Origin: Phyllobacterium zundukense
GTDB lineage: Bacteria > Pseudomonadota > Alphaproteobacteria > Rhizobiales > Rhizobiaceae
Direction of reading: 5' to 3'
Assembly: GCF_002764115.1 (NCBI RefSeq)
Contig: NZ_CP017940.1
Coordinates: 2,516,501 to 2,580,500 of the forward strand
DNA: 64,000 nt
Below the pieces are notes generated by a model. That model did not search any database. It saw only the letters and a program-made list of their open reading frames with translations, and was not told the DNA's origin. Made by a program: the position numbers and the translations under genes. Below are positions 53,776 through 63,897 of the stretch, piece after piece (positions within the stretch are counted from its first letter, which is position 1; every line of letters starts with the position of its first letter).

Positions 53776-55425
53776 ATGGAAGCAGATTTTGTAATAGTGG
53801 GTTCAGGCTCAGCCGGTTCCGCCATGGCTTACCGCCTGTCGGAAGACGGCAAATATTCGGTTGCAGTCATTGAATTTGGCGGCACCGATATTGGCCCCTT
53901 CATCCAGATGCCGGCAGCCCTGTCGTTCCCGATGAACATGAGCACCTATGACTGGGGCTTTGCTTCAGAGCCGGAACCGCATCTTGGCGGGCGCAGGCTG
54001 GTGACGCCACGCGGCAAGGTGATCGGCGGGTCGTCCTCGATCAACGGCATGGTCTATGTGCGCGGCCATGCGCATGATTTCGACCATTGGGCGGAAAGCG
54101 GTGCGACCGGCTGGTCCTACGCGGACGTGCTGCCCTATTTCAAGCGCATGGAGAATTCGCACGGCGGCGAGGCAGGATGGCGCGGTACAGACGGTCCATT
54201 GAATGTACAGCGCGGCCAGCGCGACAACCCCCTTTTCCACGCTTTCGTCGAAGCGGGACGAGAGGCCGGATTTGAAGTCACCGATGATTACAACGGCTCG
54301 AAGCAGGAAGGCTTCGGCGCCATGGAGCAGACAATCTATCAGGGGCGCCGCTGGTCGACGGCTAACGCCTATCTTCGCCCCGCGCTCAAGCGGAAAAATG
54401 TGAATCTCGTCAACGGCTTCGCCCGGCGTGTGATCATCGAGAATCAACGCGCAGTCGGTGTTGAAATCACCCGGCGTGGCAAGACTGAAATCATCCGTGC
54501 CCGCCGTGAAGTCATCATCGCCGCTTCCTCAATCAATTCACCCAAGCTGCTGATGCTGTCGGGCATTGGCCCTGCCGCGCATCTGCAGGAGAATGGCATC
54601 CAGGTCGTCGCGGACCGGCCCGGTGTCGGCCAGAACCTGCAGGACCATATGGAGGTCTATATCCAGCAGGAGAGCCTGAAGCCGATCACGCTGAATTCGA
54701 AGCTTGGACTTTTCTCCAAGGCAATGATCGGCGCCGAGTGGCTGTTCTTCAAGAGCGGCCATGGCGCCACCAACCATTTCGAATCCGCCGCTTTCGTGCG
54801 CTCGAAGCCCGGCATCGACTATCCGGATATCCAATACCATTTCCTGCCAGCCGCCATTCGCTACGATGGCAAGGCGGCGGCGAAGGGTCATGGCTTCCAG
54901 GCGCATGTCGGGCCGATGCGTTCGAAGTCGCGTGGCAGTGTCACGCTCCGCTCCTCCGATCCTCTCGAGAAGCCGAAGATCCTTTTCAACTACATGTCGC
55001 ATCCCGATGACTGGACGGATTTCCGCCATGCCGTACGCCTGACGCGTGAGATTTTTGCCCAAGCGGCGCTTGATCCCTATCGCGGCCGCGAGATTTCGCC
55101 GGGTAGCCACGTGCAGTCGGACGAGGAGATCGATGACTTCCTGCGCGAACATGCGGAAAGCGCCTTCCATCCCTGCGGCACCTGCAAAATGGGCGCGGCG
55201 AATGATCGAACAGCAGTGGTCGATCCGCAATGCCGCGTCATCGGCATCGAAGGGCTTCGTGTTGCCGACAGCTCGATCTTCCCGCGGGTTACCAATGGCA
55301 ATCTCAATGCGCCGTCGATCATGACCGGTGAGAAGGCTGCCGACCATATCCTTGGCCGCGATCCTCTGCCACGCTCCAACCAGGAACCTTGGATCAATCC
55401 GCGCTGGCAGGTAAGTGATAGATAA
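53776..55425 (+). CDS. betA: Choline dehydrogenase
   Basis: This 549-residue GMC flavoprotein oxidises choline to betaine aldehyde. It has the FAD-binding motif [19 protein letters not shown], the GMC signatures ([36 protein letters not shown]) and the catalytic HPCGTCKMG region with C-terminal [17 protein letters not shown]. It starts 14 bp after betC and precedes betB. Confidence 0.93.
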   Translation: MEADFVIVGSGSAGSAMAYRLSEDGKYSVAVIEFGGTDIGPFIQMPAALSFPMNMSTYDWGFASEPEPHLGGRRLVTPRGKVIGGSSSINGMVYVRGHAHDFDHWAESGATGWSYADVLPYFKRMENSHGGEAGWRGTDGPLNVQRGQRDNPLFHAFVEAGREAGFEVTDDYNGSKQEGFGAMEQTIYQGRRWSTANAYLRPALKRKNVNLVNGFARRVIIENQRAVGVEITRRGKTEIIRARREVIIAASSINSPKLLMLSGIGPAAHLQENGIQVVADRPGVGQNLQDHMEVYIQQESLKPITLNSKLGLFSKAMIGAEWLFFKSGHGATNHFESAAFVRSKPGIDYPDIQYHFLPAAIRYDGKAAAKGHGFQAHVGPMRSKSRGSVTLRSSDPLEKPKILFNYMSHPDDWTDFRHAVRLTREIFAQAALDPYRGREISPGSHVQSDEEIDDFLREHAESAFHPCGTCKMGAANDRTAVVDPQCRVIGIEGLRVADSSIFPRVTNGNLNAPSIMTGEKAADHILGRDPLPRSNQEPWINPRWQVSDR

Positions 55426-55471
55426 GCGGCGGCAAAATACGATACAAATGAACAAACTTCAGGAGAACACC

Positions 55472-56935
55472 ATGCGCGCGCAGCCAAAGGCATCGCATTT
55501 CATCAATGGCCGCTTCGTCGAGGACAAGGCAGGCAAGCCGCTTGATGTGATCTATCCGGCGACCGGAGAGATCATCGCCAAACTCTTTGGTGCAACCCCT
55601 GCGCTGATCGATCAGGCGGTGCAGGCAGCAGCAGCCGCACAACCGGCGTGGGCGGCACTCAAGCCGGTCGAGCGCGGTCGTATCCTGCGCCGTGCAGCCG
55701 ATATCCTGCGCGCCCGCAATGCCGAAATCGCCGAACTCGAAACGCTCGACACCGGCAAGGCCATTCAGGAAACGCTGGTCGCCGACCCCGCCTCCGCTGC
55801 CGATGCGCTGGAATTCTATGGCGGCATCATCGCCGGGTTCAATGGCGAGATGATCGAGCTTGGCGGCTCCTACGCCTATACAAGGCGCGAGGCGCTCGGC
55901 GTCTGCGTCGGCATCGGCGCATGGAACTACCCGATCCAGGGCGCTGGCTGGAAATCCGCCCCGGCGCTTGCCGCCGGCAATGCCATGATCTTCAAGCCTT
56001 CGGAAAACACCCCGCTCTCCGCCCTCGCCCTTGCCGAAGTCTACAAGGAAGCCGGGCTTCCTGACGGGCTGTTCAACGTGCTGCAGGGCTTTGGCGATGT
56101 GGGTTCGCAACTCGTCGATCACCCGCTGGTCGCCAAGGTGTCGCTCACCGGGTCTGTCCCAACCGGTAAACGCGTCCTCGCGCAGGCCGGTTCGCATATG
56201 AAACATGCCACCATGGAGCTCGGCGGCAAGTCGCCATTGATCATCTTCGACGATGCCGATGTGGAAAACGCCGTCGGCGGCGCGCTGCTCGGCAATTTCT
56301 ACTCAACCGGCCAGGTCTGCTCGAATGGCACGCGCGTTTTCGTGCAGAGCGGCATCAAGGACCAGTTCCTCGACCGTCTGACCACGCGCACCAAGGCCAT
56401 TCGTCTCGGCGATCCGCTCGACCCGGAAATCCATCTCGGACCGCTGGTCAATGCATCCCAGCGCGACAAGGTCGTGTCCTACATTGAAAAGGGCAAGGCC
56501 GAAGGGGCAACGCTGCATTTCGGTGGCGGTGTGCCGCAGATGCAGGGCTTTGAGGGCGGTTGCTTCGTCGAGCCGACGATCTTCACCAATGTGACCGATG
56601 ACATGGTCATCGCCCGCGAGGAGATCTTCGGGCCGGTCATGGCCGTCCTCGATTTCAAGGACGAGGAAGAGGTCGTCGCCCGCGCCAACGATACGGAATT
56701 CGGCCTGTCAGCCGGTGTCTTCACCAAGGACCTGTCACGCGCCCACCGCGTGATCAGCCAGCTCAAGGCCGGCACCTGCTGGATCAACACCTATAATCTC
56801 GCGCCGGTCGAAATGCCGTTCGGCGGCTTCAAGCAGTCCGGCGTCGGCCGCGAGAACGGTCTGGCTGCGCTCTATCACTACAGCCAGATCAAGTCGGTCT
56901 ATGTGGAAACGGGCAAGGTCGACAGCCCTTACTGA
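55472..56935 (+). CDS. betB: Betaine-aldehyde dehydrogenase
   Basis: This 487-residue NAD(P)-dependent aldehyde dehydrogenase converts betaine aldehyde to glycine betaine. The catalytic Glu is in [12 protein letters not shown] and the catalytic Cys in [14 protein letters not shown]; the Rossmann part has [26 protein letters not shown] precedes the start at 55472. It is the last gene of the bet operon, and its stop lies 12 bp from the convergent vapC. Confidence 0.94.
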   Translation: MRAQPKASHFINGRFVEDKAGKPLDVIYPATGEIIAKLFGATPALIDQAVQAAAAAQPAWAALKPVERGRILRRAADILRARNAEIAELETLDTGKAIQETLVADPASAADALEFYGGIIAGFNGEMIELGGSYAYTRREALGVCVGIGAWNYPIQGAGWKSAPALAAGNAMIFKPSENTPLSALALAEVYKEAGLPDGLFNVLQGFGDVGSQLVDHPLVAKVSLTGSVPTGKRVLAQAGSHMKHATMELGGKSPLIIFDDADVENAVGGALLGNFYSTGQVCSNGTRVFVQSGIKDQFLDRLTTRTKAIRLGDPLDPEIHLGPLVNASQRDKVVSYIEKGKAEGATLHFGGGVPQMQGFEGGCFVEPTIFTNVTDDMVIAREEIFGPVMAVLDFKDEEEVVARANDTEFGLSAGVFTKDLSRAHRVISQLKAGTCWINTYNLAPVEMPFGGFKQSGVGRENGLAALYHYSQIKSVYVETGKVDSPY

Positions 56936-56947
56936 GGTTTGATGGCT

Positions 56948-57385
56948 TCAAGCGGATTCAATATCCGTCAATGGGAAGTCATCTCCCTTATATAGCAGCG
57001 GGATATTGTGGACCTTGGCGCATGCATAGGCGAAGCAATCGCCGAAATTCAATCGCGCCGGGTGTGCCACCGCACGTCCGTAATTCCGGCTTGCCTTGAT
57101 CGCTACGCGATGCGTGGCCGAGTCAATTGCAATTTCGGTAGCGCCAATCGTCTCGATAAACGTCTCTACGTGCCGTTGTGCCTGATCAATCAAGGTCGGG
57201 TGAGTGGGAAGCTTATTCCCTTCAACAACCAGTGATTTCTTCCGCGCCAAGCTGATCACGGCCTCATATATCGACAACGATGAATAGTGAATCGGCTTTT
57301 TCCATTGCTGGATTTTGGATAGCAGATATTCCGCATCGTCCTCATCGGCTAGAATGGCAACAATTGCCGAAGCATCCAGAAACAT
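56948..57385 (-). CDS. vapC: VapC-type PIN-domain toxin (pair 2)
   Basis: This 145-residue PIN-domain protein begins MFLDASAIVAIL and ends NFGDCFAYACAKVHNIPLLYKGDDF, with the acidic cluster of VapC RNases. It is a homologue of, but clearly different from, the toxin at 15028-15447. The ATG overlaps the antitoxin stop (TAATG) by one base. Confidence 0.92.
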   Translation of the reverse strand: MFLDASAIVAILADEDDAEYLLSKIQQWKKPIHYSSLSIYEAVISLARKKSLVVEGNKLPTHPTLIDQAQRHVETFIETIGATEIAIDSATHRVAIKASRNYGRAVAHPARLNFGDCFAYACAKVHNIPLLYKGDDFPLTDIESA

Positions 57386-57630
57386 TAAAGACCATCCCAC
57401 CCTTCATCCATGAATGCCTTCATGTCGAAGTTAGGGTCGTCCGGTCCCATGGCTCGAACATCCTCCTGGATTTTCCTGATACGTTCTCGCAGCGGTATGC
57501 TTTTTCGAGCATTTTCAAGTTCATGCTGCAAGGCAATCCGCACAGCTTCTGTCTTGGTGGGCGCTGCTATCGCCTGCTGCACCTGCTTGGCGAGAGAATC
57601 GACTTCATCGTCTCTGATATAAAGGGACAT
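57385..57630 (-). CDS. vapB: VapB-type antitoxin (pair 2)
   Basis: This 81-residue protein has the start SLYIRDDEVDSLAKQVQ, then TKTEAVRIALQHEL and a C-terminus DDPNFDMKAFMDEGWDG that matches the toxin-binding tail of the first pair. It lies under a perfect inverted repeat at 57664-57685. Confidence 0.92.
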   Translation of the reverse strand: MSLYIRDDEVDSLAKQVQQAIAAPTKTEAVRIALQHELENARKSIPLRERIRKIQEDVRAMGPDDPNFDMKAFMDEGWDGL

Positions 57631-57663
57631 TTCGCGCCTCGCATATTCATTTTATGCATATGC

Positions 57664-57685
57664 GAATATACATAGACGTATATTC
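57664..57685 (-). promoter_or_regulatory. Operator of vapBC pair 2
   Basis: GAATATAC-atagac-GTATATTC is a perfect 8-bp inverted repeat 34 bp upstream of the antitoxin start. The GTATAT core is shared with the direct repeats before pair 1, suggesting related recognition helices. Autorepression is inferred from the family. Confidence 0.65.
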
Positions 57686-57709
57686 TCATAAAAGCAAGGC
57701 GAGCTTTGA

Positions 57710-59953
57710 TCATCTCCCTTTACTTACATAATCCACATATTGGGTAAGAGCACAGACGAGGTGATAGAAGATCGAGGCTGGAACATCTTCGGCCTTGGCC
57801 CGCCCGGTTTCGTCGATCAGGTCGATCCACAGCCCCTTCGGCGCCGGCTCGATATGCCAGCGGAAGAGCCGGCCAACGCGAGCCTCCACTTCCGGCTTGA
57901 GGTCAGGCCCGCCATTGCCGTCGAGCGCAATCGCCGCCTTGACGGCTTCGGTCTGCGGCCAGCTGCGTGAATTCCTGTCGAGCGGCAGGCCGTGGCGCGA
58001 GACGGCATTGTAGGCCAGTTCTGTTGAACGATTGAGCCCATTGGCGATTGCCGACGCATAGAGTTTGCGCCCATAGCGAACGACATCTTTCTGGCCGGAT
58101 GCGGCAGCGAAATCCGACAATAGCGAAGCCCATTCAAAGTGGTGGCCGGGTTCGGTCCACTCACCCGGCTCTCCCGGTGCACGTGCCCAGTCATTGCTGA
58201 AATATTCGCCGAGCGTCCAGGTCTCGGAATCAAACATGTGATGCCGGAACAGATCGACGATCCTCGCCGCTCTTTGCAGATAGTCACGATTGCCCGTTGC
58301 GTCGTACCAGGCAAGGAATGCCTCCAGAAGGTGCATGTGCGGGTTTGATCGCCGCATGCCCATATCGCCCGGCGTTTCGAGAAAGCCGGTCAGCCTGGCG
58401 TCCGCCAGGTGCTCGTCGATGAACGCAAAGGTCTCGGTGCCGAGCGCAAGAGCATCCTTGTGTCCGACCTTGTGCGCGTGAGCCAACGCAAGCAATACAC
58501 ATGATTGGTCATATGCATCCTCTGTGGCATCCAGAACGCTGCCATCGGGATTGAACGTCTTTACCCAGCCGCCCCGTTCCGTGCGACCATTGCTTATGAA
58601 GCGGATGCCGTGATCGATCAGTTCCTCTGCGGGTCCATCCCAGCCCATTTCATTGGCCACGGCGAATGCATAGATTTGCCGCCCCATAGTACGCATGCGT
58701 TTGGTCCTGTTGATGGGAATCGCGTCAAAGGAAAGTGCCTCATGGAAACCGCCGTGCCGCTCGTCGACGCCGGCGGTGGACCATAGCGGCAAGGTTTCGT
58801 CGAACAGCCAATGCCGGACCCGATTGCCATACGCGCCAACATGCGGCAGGCGATCCTGCGCGGGCGTGAATTTCGTCTCGAGCCGTCCGGTCTTTTCCAG
58901 TTGCTCGACGACCTTGCGGACATTCTGGCTTTCGCTGACCGGCGCGACAAAAGTGGCATCCGCTGTTGCGACCACCGCGGTATCGCGCAAGCCCACAGCG
59001 GAAAGCAGGCGCCCTTCGCTGCGCAGATAGCTGTGCTCGCAATCGATCGCGACGACATCCCCGACGATCACATTGCCGCTGCCGTCGACAGAACCAACCT
59101 CGAGCAGGGATTGCCAGGAACCGAGATCGTTCCAGCGGAATGTCGCCGGTACAAGGGCGATATCCGAAGCGCGTTCCATGATCGCGTAGTCGACTGAGAT
59201 GGAAGGCACTGCCGCATAGAGATCATGCGGCAGATAGGTGCCCGATATATTCGTATCGGCCTGATCGAGGGCAGTAAGGGCCTTGTCCCAGATCTCCGCC
59301 GCATGCGCCTTGAAGGCATCGCGCATGACGCTGGCCCGGAAAAGGAAAATCCCGGCATTCCAGAGGAAATGCCCGGATTCAAGATATCCCTTGGCGGTTT
59401 CTTCGTTCGGCTTTTCAACGAAACGCACCACATCGCGCGTTGCCGAAACTTCCGGCCCCACTTCGATATAGCCATATCCCGTTTCGGGCCGGTCCGGCTG
59501 GATACCGAAGACAACAATGCGGCCCGCATTTGCGGCTTCGATGCCGGCCTCGATCGTATTCCAGAAATCGCGGTCGGTCGTGATCTCGTGATCCGAAGGC
59601 ACGACAAGCATAAGCTCGTCGCCATGTTCGCGCAGGGTGATCTCGGTTGCCAGCACAACAGCCGAGGCCGTATTGCGGCCCATCGGCTCGAGAATGGGTC
59701 TGCCACCGGCAAGGTCGACGCCGGCAATATCCTGGTTGATGCGATCTGCGTGGCGTTCCGAGGCCAGCAGATAGACCGGAACAGCCGCTTTCGTGCGTGC
59801 GCCCATGCGCTTGATGGTACGCAGCAGCATCGATCCCTGGCCCGAGAGATTGTGGAACTGCTTGGGGAAATCCTCGCGCGACAGGGGCCACAGCCGCGAG
59901 CCGACGCCACCGCTCATGACGAAGCTGATAATGCGTTGTTTGCCTGTGGTCAT
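57710..59953 (-). CDS. Bifunctional mannose-1-phosphate guanylyltransferase / AGE-family isomerase
   Basis: This 747-residue fusion has an N-terminal ManC nucleotidyltransferase part (VMSGGVGSRLWPLSRE, then FVEKP in VRFVEKPNEE and RWNDLGSW) and a C-terminal alpha/alpha-barrel AGE (N-acylglucosamine 2-epimerase/mannose isomerase) part from about residue 360 (VRHWLFDETLPLWSTAGVD; HMHLLEAFLAWY). Together they would supply GDP-mannose from sugar phosphates. Usual ManC/ManA enzymes carry a cupin isomerase instead. GAGG lies upstream of the start. Confidence 0.88.
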   Translation of the reverse strand: MTTGKQRIISFVMSGGVGSRLWPLSREDFPKQFHNLSGQGSMLLRTIKRMGARTKAAVPVYLLASERHADRINQDIAGVDLAGGRPILEPMGRNTASAVVLATEITLREHGDELMLVVPSDHEITTDRDFWNTIEAGIEAANAGRIVVFGIQPDRPETGYGYIEVGPEVSATRDVVRFVEKPNEETAKGYLESGHFLWNAGIFLFRASVMRDAFKAHAAEIWDKALTALDQADTNISGTYLPHDLYAAVPSISVDYAIMERASDIALVPATFRWNDLGSWQSLLEVGSVDGSGNVIVGDVVAIDCEHSYLRSEGRLLSAVGLRDTAVVATADATFVAPVSESQNVRKVVEQLEKTGRLETKFTPAQDRLPHVGAYGNRVRHWLFDETLPLWSTAGVDERHGGFHEALSFDAIPINRTKRMRTMGRQIYAFAVANEMGWDGPAEELIDHGIRFISNGRTERGGWVKTFNPDGSVLDATEDAYDQSCVLLALAHAHKVGHKDALALGTETFAFIDEHLADARLTGFLETPGDMGMRRSNPHMHLLEAFLAWYDATGNRDYLQRAARIVDLFRHHMFDSETWTLGEYFSNDWARAPGEPGEWTEPGHHFEWASLLSDFAAASGQKDVVRYGRKLYASAIANGLNRSTELAYNAVSRHGLPLDRNSRSWPQTEAVKAAIALDGNGGPDLKPEVEARVGRLFRWHIEPAPKGLWIDLIDETGRAKAEDVPASIFYHLVCALTQYVDYVSKGR

Positions 59954-60150
59954 GTTATGCAGCCTCGTCTTTCCATCATGGTCTGGCCAGAGCGTTTCCA
60001 TCCGAATCGATACAAGACTTTCAGCGGGGATCACAAGGGCTATTCAGCTGTTTATTGCCGGGAGTGCGTTCCAGCCACGATAATTCAAAAAGCACAGGAA
60101 ACGACTTGCAGCCACCGAAACCGGACGTTATATACGCGCGTCACTGGTCA

Positions 60151-60227
60151 CGGAGTGTAGCGCAGCCTGGTAGCGCACGTCGTTCGGGACGACGGGGTCG
60201 GAGGTTCGAATCCTCTCACTCCGACCA
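60151..60227 (+). tRNA. tRNA-Pro (anticodon CGG)
   Basis: The gene folds as a complete cloverleaf: acceptor CGGAGTG with CACTCCG, a D-arm with AGCCTGGTAGC, an anticodon stem CGTCG/CGACG around the loop TTCGGGA (anticodon CGG), and a T-arm with GGTTCGAATCC. CCA is encoded at 60225-60227. Confidence 0.95.
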
Positions 60228-60587
60228 GTGTTTTCAAGGCTTTTATATCAGCGAGCGAAGACACAGACCGTGCACGTCACGAGGACGGTCAGCTAGTCCC
60301 TCCACTCGATGTGGATATTACCACCAGGCCACGGAAGCTCGCCGCCCCCCGATGCCCCCTCCCCCTAAACCCCCACCGCCACGCTGACGACGAGCTGCTT
60401 TGCGTTGGCATATGATCCTATGCAGTTCGACAAGGCGTCGAGCCTGGCATTGCCTTTCCCCCCTACCTTGCTGGACAACTTACGTGATTTTACCGCAATC
60501 GGCGTTCGCTTAACCGCACGCACTGGTTGCGATTTGGGACGTGTTTCATTAATGTTATTTATTTAGTTGGCTAGCATTGGAATACAC
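60228..60587. other. Non-coding stretch downstream of tRNA-Pro
   Basis: This 360-bp region shows a C-rich low-complexity patch around 60341-60372 and no convincing gene. I see no integrase and no repeat of the tRNA 3' end within the window. The last ~100 bp are AT-rich and may hold the promoter of the membrane protein. Confidence 0.5.
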
Positions 60588-61268
60588 ATGACCAGGATTG
60601 GTTTCACGTCGACGTTTGCTCTGTTTCTGTTCGTCGTTCTGGCAACAAACGCGCTTTATTTCTGGCTTTCGATAGACCCTGCCCATGTCTCTGTTTCGCT
60701 GGACGAGTCCGGGCCCATCGAGACCGTGCAACTTGTTTACCTTGCAGGCGGAGCACTGTTGTTCTTTGCCGCGGCAGCGACACTGTCGGGCGCGGAGCGA
60801 ATGTTTTGCATTGCAATGGCCATGCTTGGCCTCGTCTTTTTCTTTCGTGAGCTGGAGGTCGACAAGGTCGGCCCAATCACCACTTATCTGGAAAGCAAAT
60901 CACACCGGATTCATGAGGCGCTCGTGGTTGCGGCAGTGGCCATCGGCTACATGGTTTTTCGCTGGAGCCTGGTTGGCAGCGTGATGCGTTTTGTATTCAG
61001 TAAATCGGCATGGCCATTTTATGTTGCAAGCATTCTCCTTTTGGCCGGCGCAATCTTCGACATACTTCACGGATCGGTTTCAAATCAGATAAAGGAAGAG
61101 ATCTTCGAATGCTTGAGCTACCTGGCGCTGCTGTTTATCGCCGGGGCGATCTGTTATCAGCAGCCCAGCGCTGCCATCCGTAGCAAGTCGGCAAACTTTT
61201 TGATGGTGGTCGTGACGGTCTCTCTCTTCGTCGGAGCTTGCTGGCTTACCGAGTTGGCTTATCGATAA
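60588..61268 (+). CDS. Multi-pass membrane protein of unknown function
   Basis: This 226-residue protein has about six hydrophobic segments (for example FALFLFVVLATNALYFWL, YVASILLLAGAIFDILHG and VVVTVSLFVGACWLTELAY). A charged loop FRELEVDKVGPIT lies between the third and fourth segments. I recognise no characterised family. It precedes the nitrilase-like lipoprotein by 264 bp on the same strand. Confidence 0.75.
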   Translation: MTRIGFTSTFALFLFVVLATNALYFWLSIDPAHVSVSLDESGPIETVQLVYLAGGALLFFAAAATLSGAERMFCIAMAMLGLVFFFRELEVDKVGPITTYLESKSHRIHEALVVAAVAIGYMVFRWSLVGSVMRFVFSKSAWPFYVASILLLAGAIFDILHGSVSNQIKEEIFECLSYLALLFIAGAICYQQPSAAIRSKSANFLMVVVTVSLFVGACWLTELAYR

Positions 61269-61532
61269 TTGGATCATAATCGGCGCCTTTTTGTGCACAA
61301 AATTTAAACTGCGCCCCCTGAACCGTCGCATGTCAATCCGATTCAACCCTTGGTGAATGAACAGCATCGCAGCGGTATCACCCCCAGACGCGATGCAGCG
61401 GCAACAATTCTCCCCGAACCACATCATAGCGCGTTTTTTACCCCTTGGCGTATCACTTGGCATGAAACCTGCTTTCGTGGGTGTGGCGGGATGTTTTTTA
61501 CCGTCAGCAACAATTTTCACCGGGGTATTTTC
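61269..61532. other. Intergenic region before the nitrilase-like lipoprotein
   Basis: An in-frame extension from 61350 exists, but its sequence (Cys, His and Trp-rich) is unlike a signal region, so I treat it as non-coding. No other feature is seen. Confidence 0.35.
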
Positions 61533-63194
61533 ATGAAGATAAATTTTGGAACGGGCCGCAAGCCCTCTTCGAACACCGATCAAATCTCGCAATTGCGCCG
61601 CAAGCTCCTGATGGGATGCGCCTGGTTGCCGGCCGCACCGCTCCTGGCGATGCTGGGCGGATGCAATGAGGGCGACACCCCTGATGCTGGTACATCCACT
61701 TTTAGGTCCGGCCCGGAAGTCCCGCCGGCGAACCAGTCGTTGAATATTGGATTGCCTCCGTACAAGACGACAGACATTCTGCCGCCTCCGCCGAACCAGA
61801 AAACCGATGCACAGACGACCGTCGAGGTCACGCATATTCCGGAGCAACCGCCGGCACCATCCAAGCCGAAGAAGGTCGGTATCTACAGCCTGCAATACAA
61901 CTCGTTCACTCAGGTTTCCACGCGCAAGACAGTGAAAGCTGGAACCCATCGCTCTATTTCGGTTATAGCTCCCGATCAAAATGGCACGACCAAGCTCATT
62001 ACCTATGAAAGCATCGAAGACTATCTGAAGCGGGCATTGGACAACCGGCTCGCGCTTGTCTACCGGGCGATGGTGACAGCCTTTGAAAAACATTCCCCGA
62101 AGGAATTCGATGTCAGCTTTTTCACCGTTCCGGAATTCTTCTGGAACGTGCCCTTTGGGGATTTCTGGACCGAGGCTGAGCTGCAAGCGTCCACGGACCT
62201 GTATCTGGAAACGGTGACACGCAACGCCCGAACGCTCATATCGAAGTTTCCGGCGAGCCAATACGGCCATATTGTCTTGCTGCCCGGGACAGTTGCGGCG
62301 TTGGAGCCCAGCTTTAACGTCCTCAAGCCCGATGGAACAACCGGCACCATCTACAACGCTGCAAATCATCTGGTTTGCACGCATAATCTGCCGGTAAATG
62401 ACAAAAACTATCCGCGCCCGGCTTATATGATCTGGCCCAAACGCGTCGTCTCCTCAATTGACTATATCGATGAGGCAAATGGTGGATCCTGCAAGCGGAG
62501 TATCGCCGACCTGGATAAAAACCCGATCAATCCCGGTGTGAACAACGTGTTGAAAGAATGTATCCTCAACACCAAGAATGGCCTGACTGTTCGTATCGAA
62601 TACGTATCCTCATCAGTCGCGCAGTCGTTCGACTCGCAAGGCAAACTGCTCTCCAACAGCTTTCAGAATGACATCATCGACGGATTGCCGTTCGGTATCG
62701 ATATTTGTCTGGATTATTCCGAGGCCAGTGTCCAGAACGATGAATTCCGCATTGCTCAACTCGATGAGCGGGAATTCAAACTGGATTTCCTCATTGCTGC
62801 GGGTATGTTCCTAAATGTCAAAAACTACGCAAATACTCCGTACATACAATATGCGATACGCAACGAGGGTTATTCAGGCACTACCGGACAGACCGAGGTC
62901 TGGAAATTAACCTATGACGAGAACAAGAAAACGATGAGCAGTAAGAATGCAACGCCGCTCGATGCCAAATCCGCGTTCGACGTTGAAAAGGGTTTCATTC
63001 CTGTTGATCAAACCGATGCCTTTGTGGAAACGCCGGGAATCCCGAAGATCCTGGACAAGATGAACCCTGGCAATGTTCGCATCTGGTCCTTGGATATCGA
63101 CGCTCAAGATGCAACAGGCGCCGCCGATGCCCTCGTCGCCAGCAATCCCCCAGCGACTATGACGAAAAAGTCCGAAATCCAGATTATCAAGTGA
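61533..63194 (+). CDS. Exported lipoprotein with nitrilase-like (carbon-nitrogen hydrolase) domain
   Basis: This 553-residue protein starts with a signal combining LRRKLLMG and a lipobox (MLGGC, Cys 44), then a Pro/Thr-rich linker (~45-112). From residue 113 the pattern fits the nitrilase superfamily: a first strand KPKKVGIYSLQYN, Glu 201 in VSFFTVPEFFWN, Lys 303 in MIWPKRVVS, and Cys 392 in FGIDICLDYSEA followed by FLIAAGMFLN. The Glu-Lys-Cys order and spacing match the catalytic triad. I know of no close characterised relative; substrate is unknown. Confidence 0.65.
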   Translation: MKINFGTGRKPSSNTDQISQLRRKLLMGCAWLPAAPLLAMLGGCNEGDTPDAGTSTFRSGPEVPPANQSLNIGLPPYKTTDILPPPPNQKTDAQTTVEVTHIPEQPPAPSKPKKVGIYSLQYNSFTQVSTRKTVKAGTHRSISVIAPDQNGTTKLITYESIEDYLKRALDNRLALVYRAMVTAFEKHSPKEFDVSFFTVPEFFWNVPFGDFWTEAELQASTDLYLETVTRNARTLISKFPASQYGHIVLLPGTVAALEPSFNVLKPDGTTGTIYNAANHLVCTHNLPVNDKNYPRPAYMIWPKRVVSSIDYIDEANGGSCKRSIADLDKNPINPGVNNVLKECILNTKNGLTVRIEYVSSSVAQSFDSQGKLLSNSFQNDIIDGLPFGIDICLDYSEASVQNDEFRIAQLDEREFKLDFLIAAGMFLNVKNYANTPYIQYAIRNEGYSGTTGQTEVWKLTYDENKKTMSSKNATPLDAKSAFDVEKGFIPVDQTDAFVETPGIPKILDKMNPGNVRIWSLDIDAQDATGAADALVASNPPATMTKKSEIQIIK

Positions 63195-63350
63195 TCCGGA
63201 TAGAGCGGGTGGCTTGATGCCGCCCGCTCTATCCCGCCTCCCCGTAACCACGAGGGATTATAAATTACACGAATGGTTGGTTACTTCGGTAGCCGCCTTA
63301 GTTCCAATTGGCGCCTTGTGAGCCTGCCTTTCGGGGCTAGAATTCCAGGC

Positions 63351-63602
63351 ATGATAGAGCCACCCAAAAGCTCCGATGATCCATTGGACCGAACGCAGGA
63401 TTGCAAGAACGCCCTGAGGACGGAGGTTCTGCAACTGGCCGATCAAGCCCTGGAAGCCGGCTGGCACAGGTATGAGGTCGCCCTTGCCCTGTCCGATCTT
63501 GGCGAACAGTTCCTGCAGACACCGGCCGAGAGCGCGGAGTCTGAGGCTGATATTGCGATCGGCCGGGCCTTGTTCGAGATAAAACGGGCCCTCGACATCT
63601 GA
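63351..63602 (+). CDS. Small hypothetical protein
   Basis: This 83-residue acidic helical protein (ALRTEVLQLADQALEAGWHRYEVALALSDLGEQ) has no signal or membrane segment. It sits 156 bp after the nitrilase-like gene. I recognise no family, but composition and an uninterrupted frame favour a real gene. Confidence 0.5.
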   Translation: MIEPPKSSDDPLDRTQDCKNALRTEVLQLADQALEAGWHRYEVALALSDLGEQFLQTPAESAESEADIAIGRALFEIKRALDI

Positions 63603-63897
63603 AAATCCCCTGCCCTGAACCAAACTGTACCAATCTACCCCATCGCGCCGGCGTCTGTCTGATCTCACAATGTTGGAACGAATTGCGCCTTGACGAGTTT
63701 TATCATCGTCGGGAGAGCACTGGGCGAGTTCACAAGCAATCTCGACAGGGGCTCAGTATCGTTCACGACCAAAATCGTGGGCAATCTGGGCCCCACTTCT
63801 GCGAGGTATCAAGCCATCCGGATACCCCATGGACGCATCGGAAATCTGGTCTGTCTCTCAATGGCGGACCAATTCCCAACCTGAAAGGGTTCGCACC

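Noticed and set aside
60341..60372. C-rich tract as a possible att site or G-quadruplex
   Set aside because: It is simple low complexity, with no matching copy of the tRNA 3' end.
63690..63884. 64-codon plus-strand frame starting at TTG
   Set aside because: No clear ribosome-binding site and an overlapping alternative frame of similar length; support is too weak.
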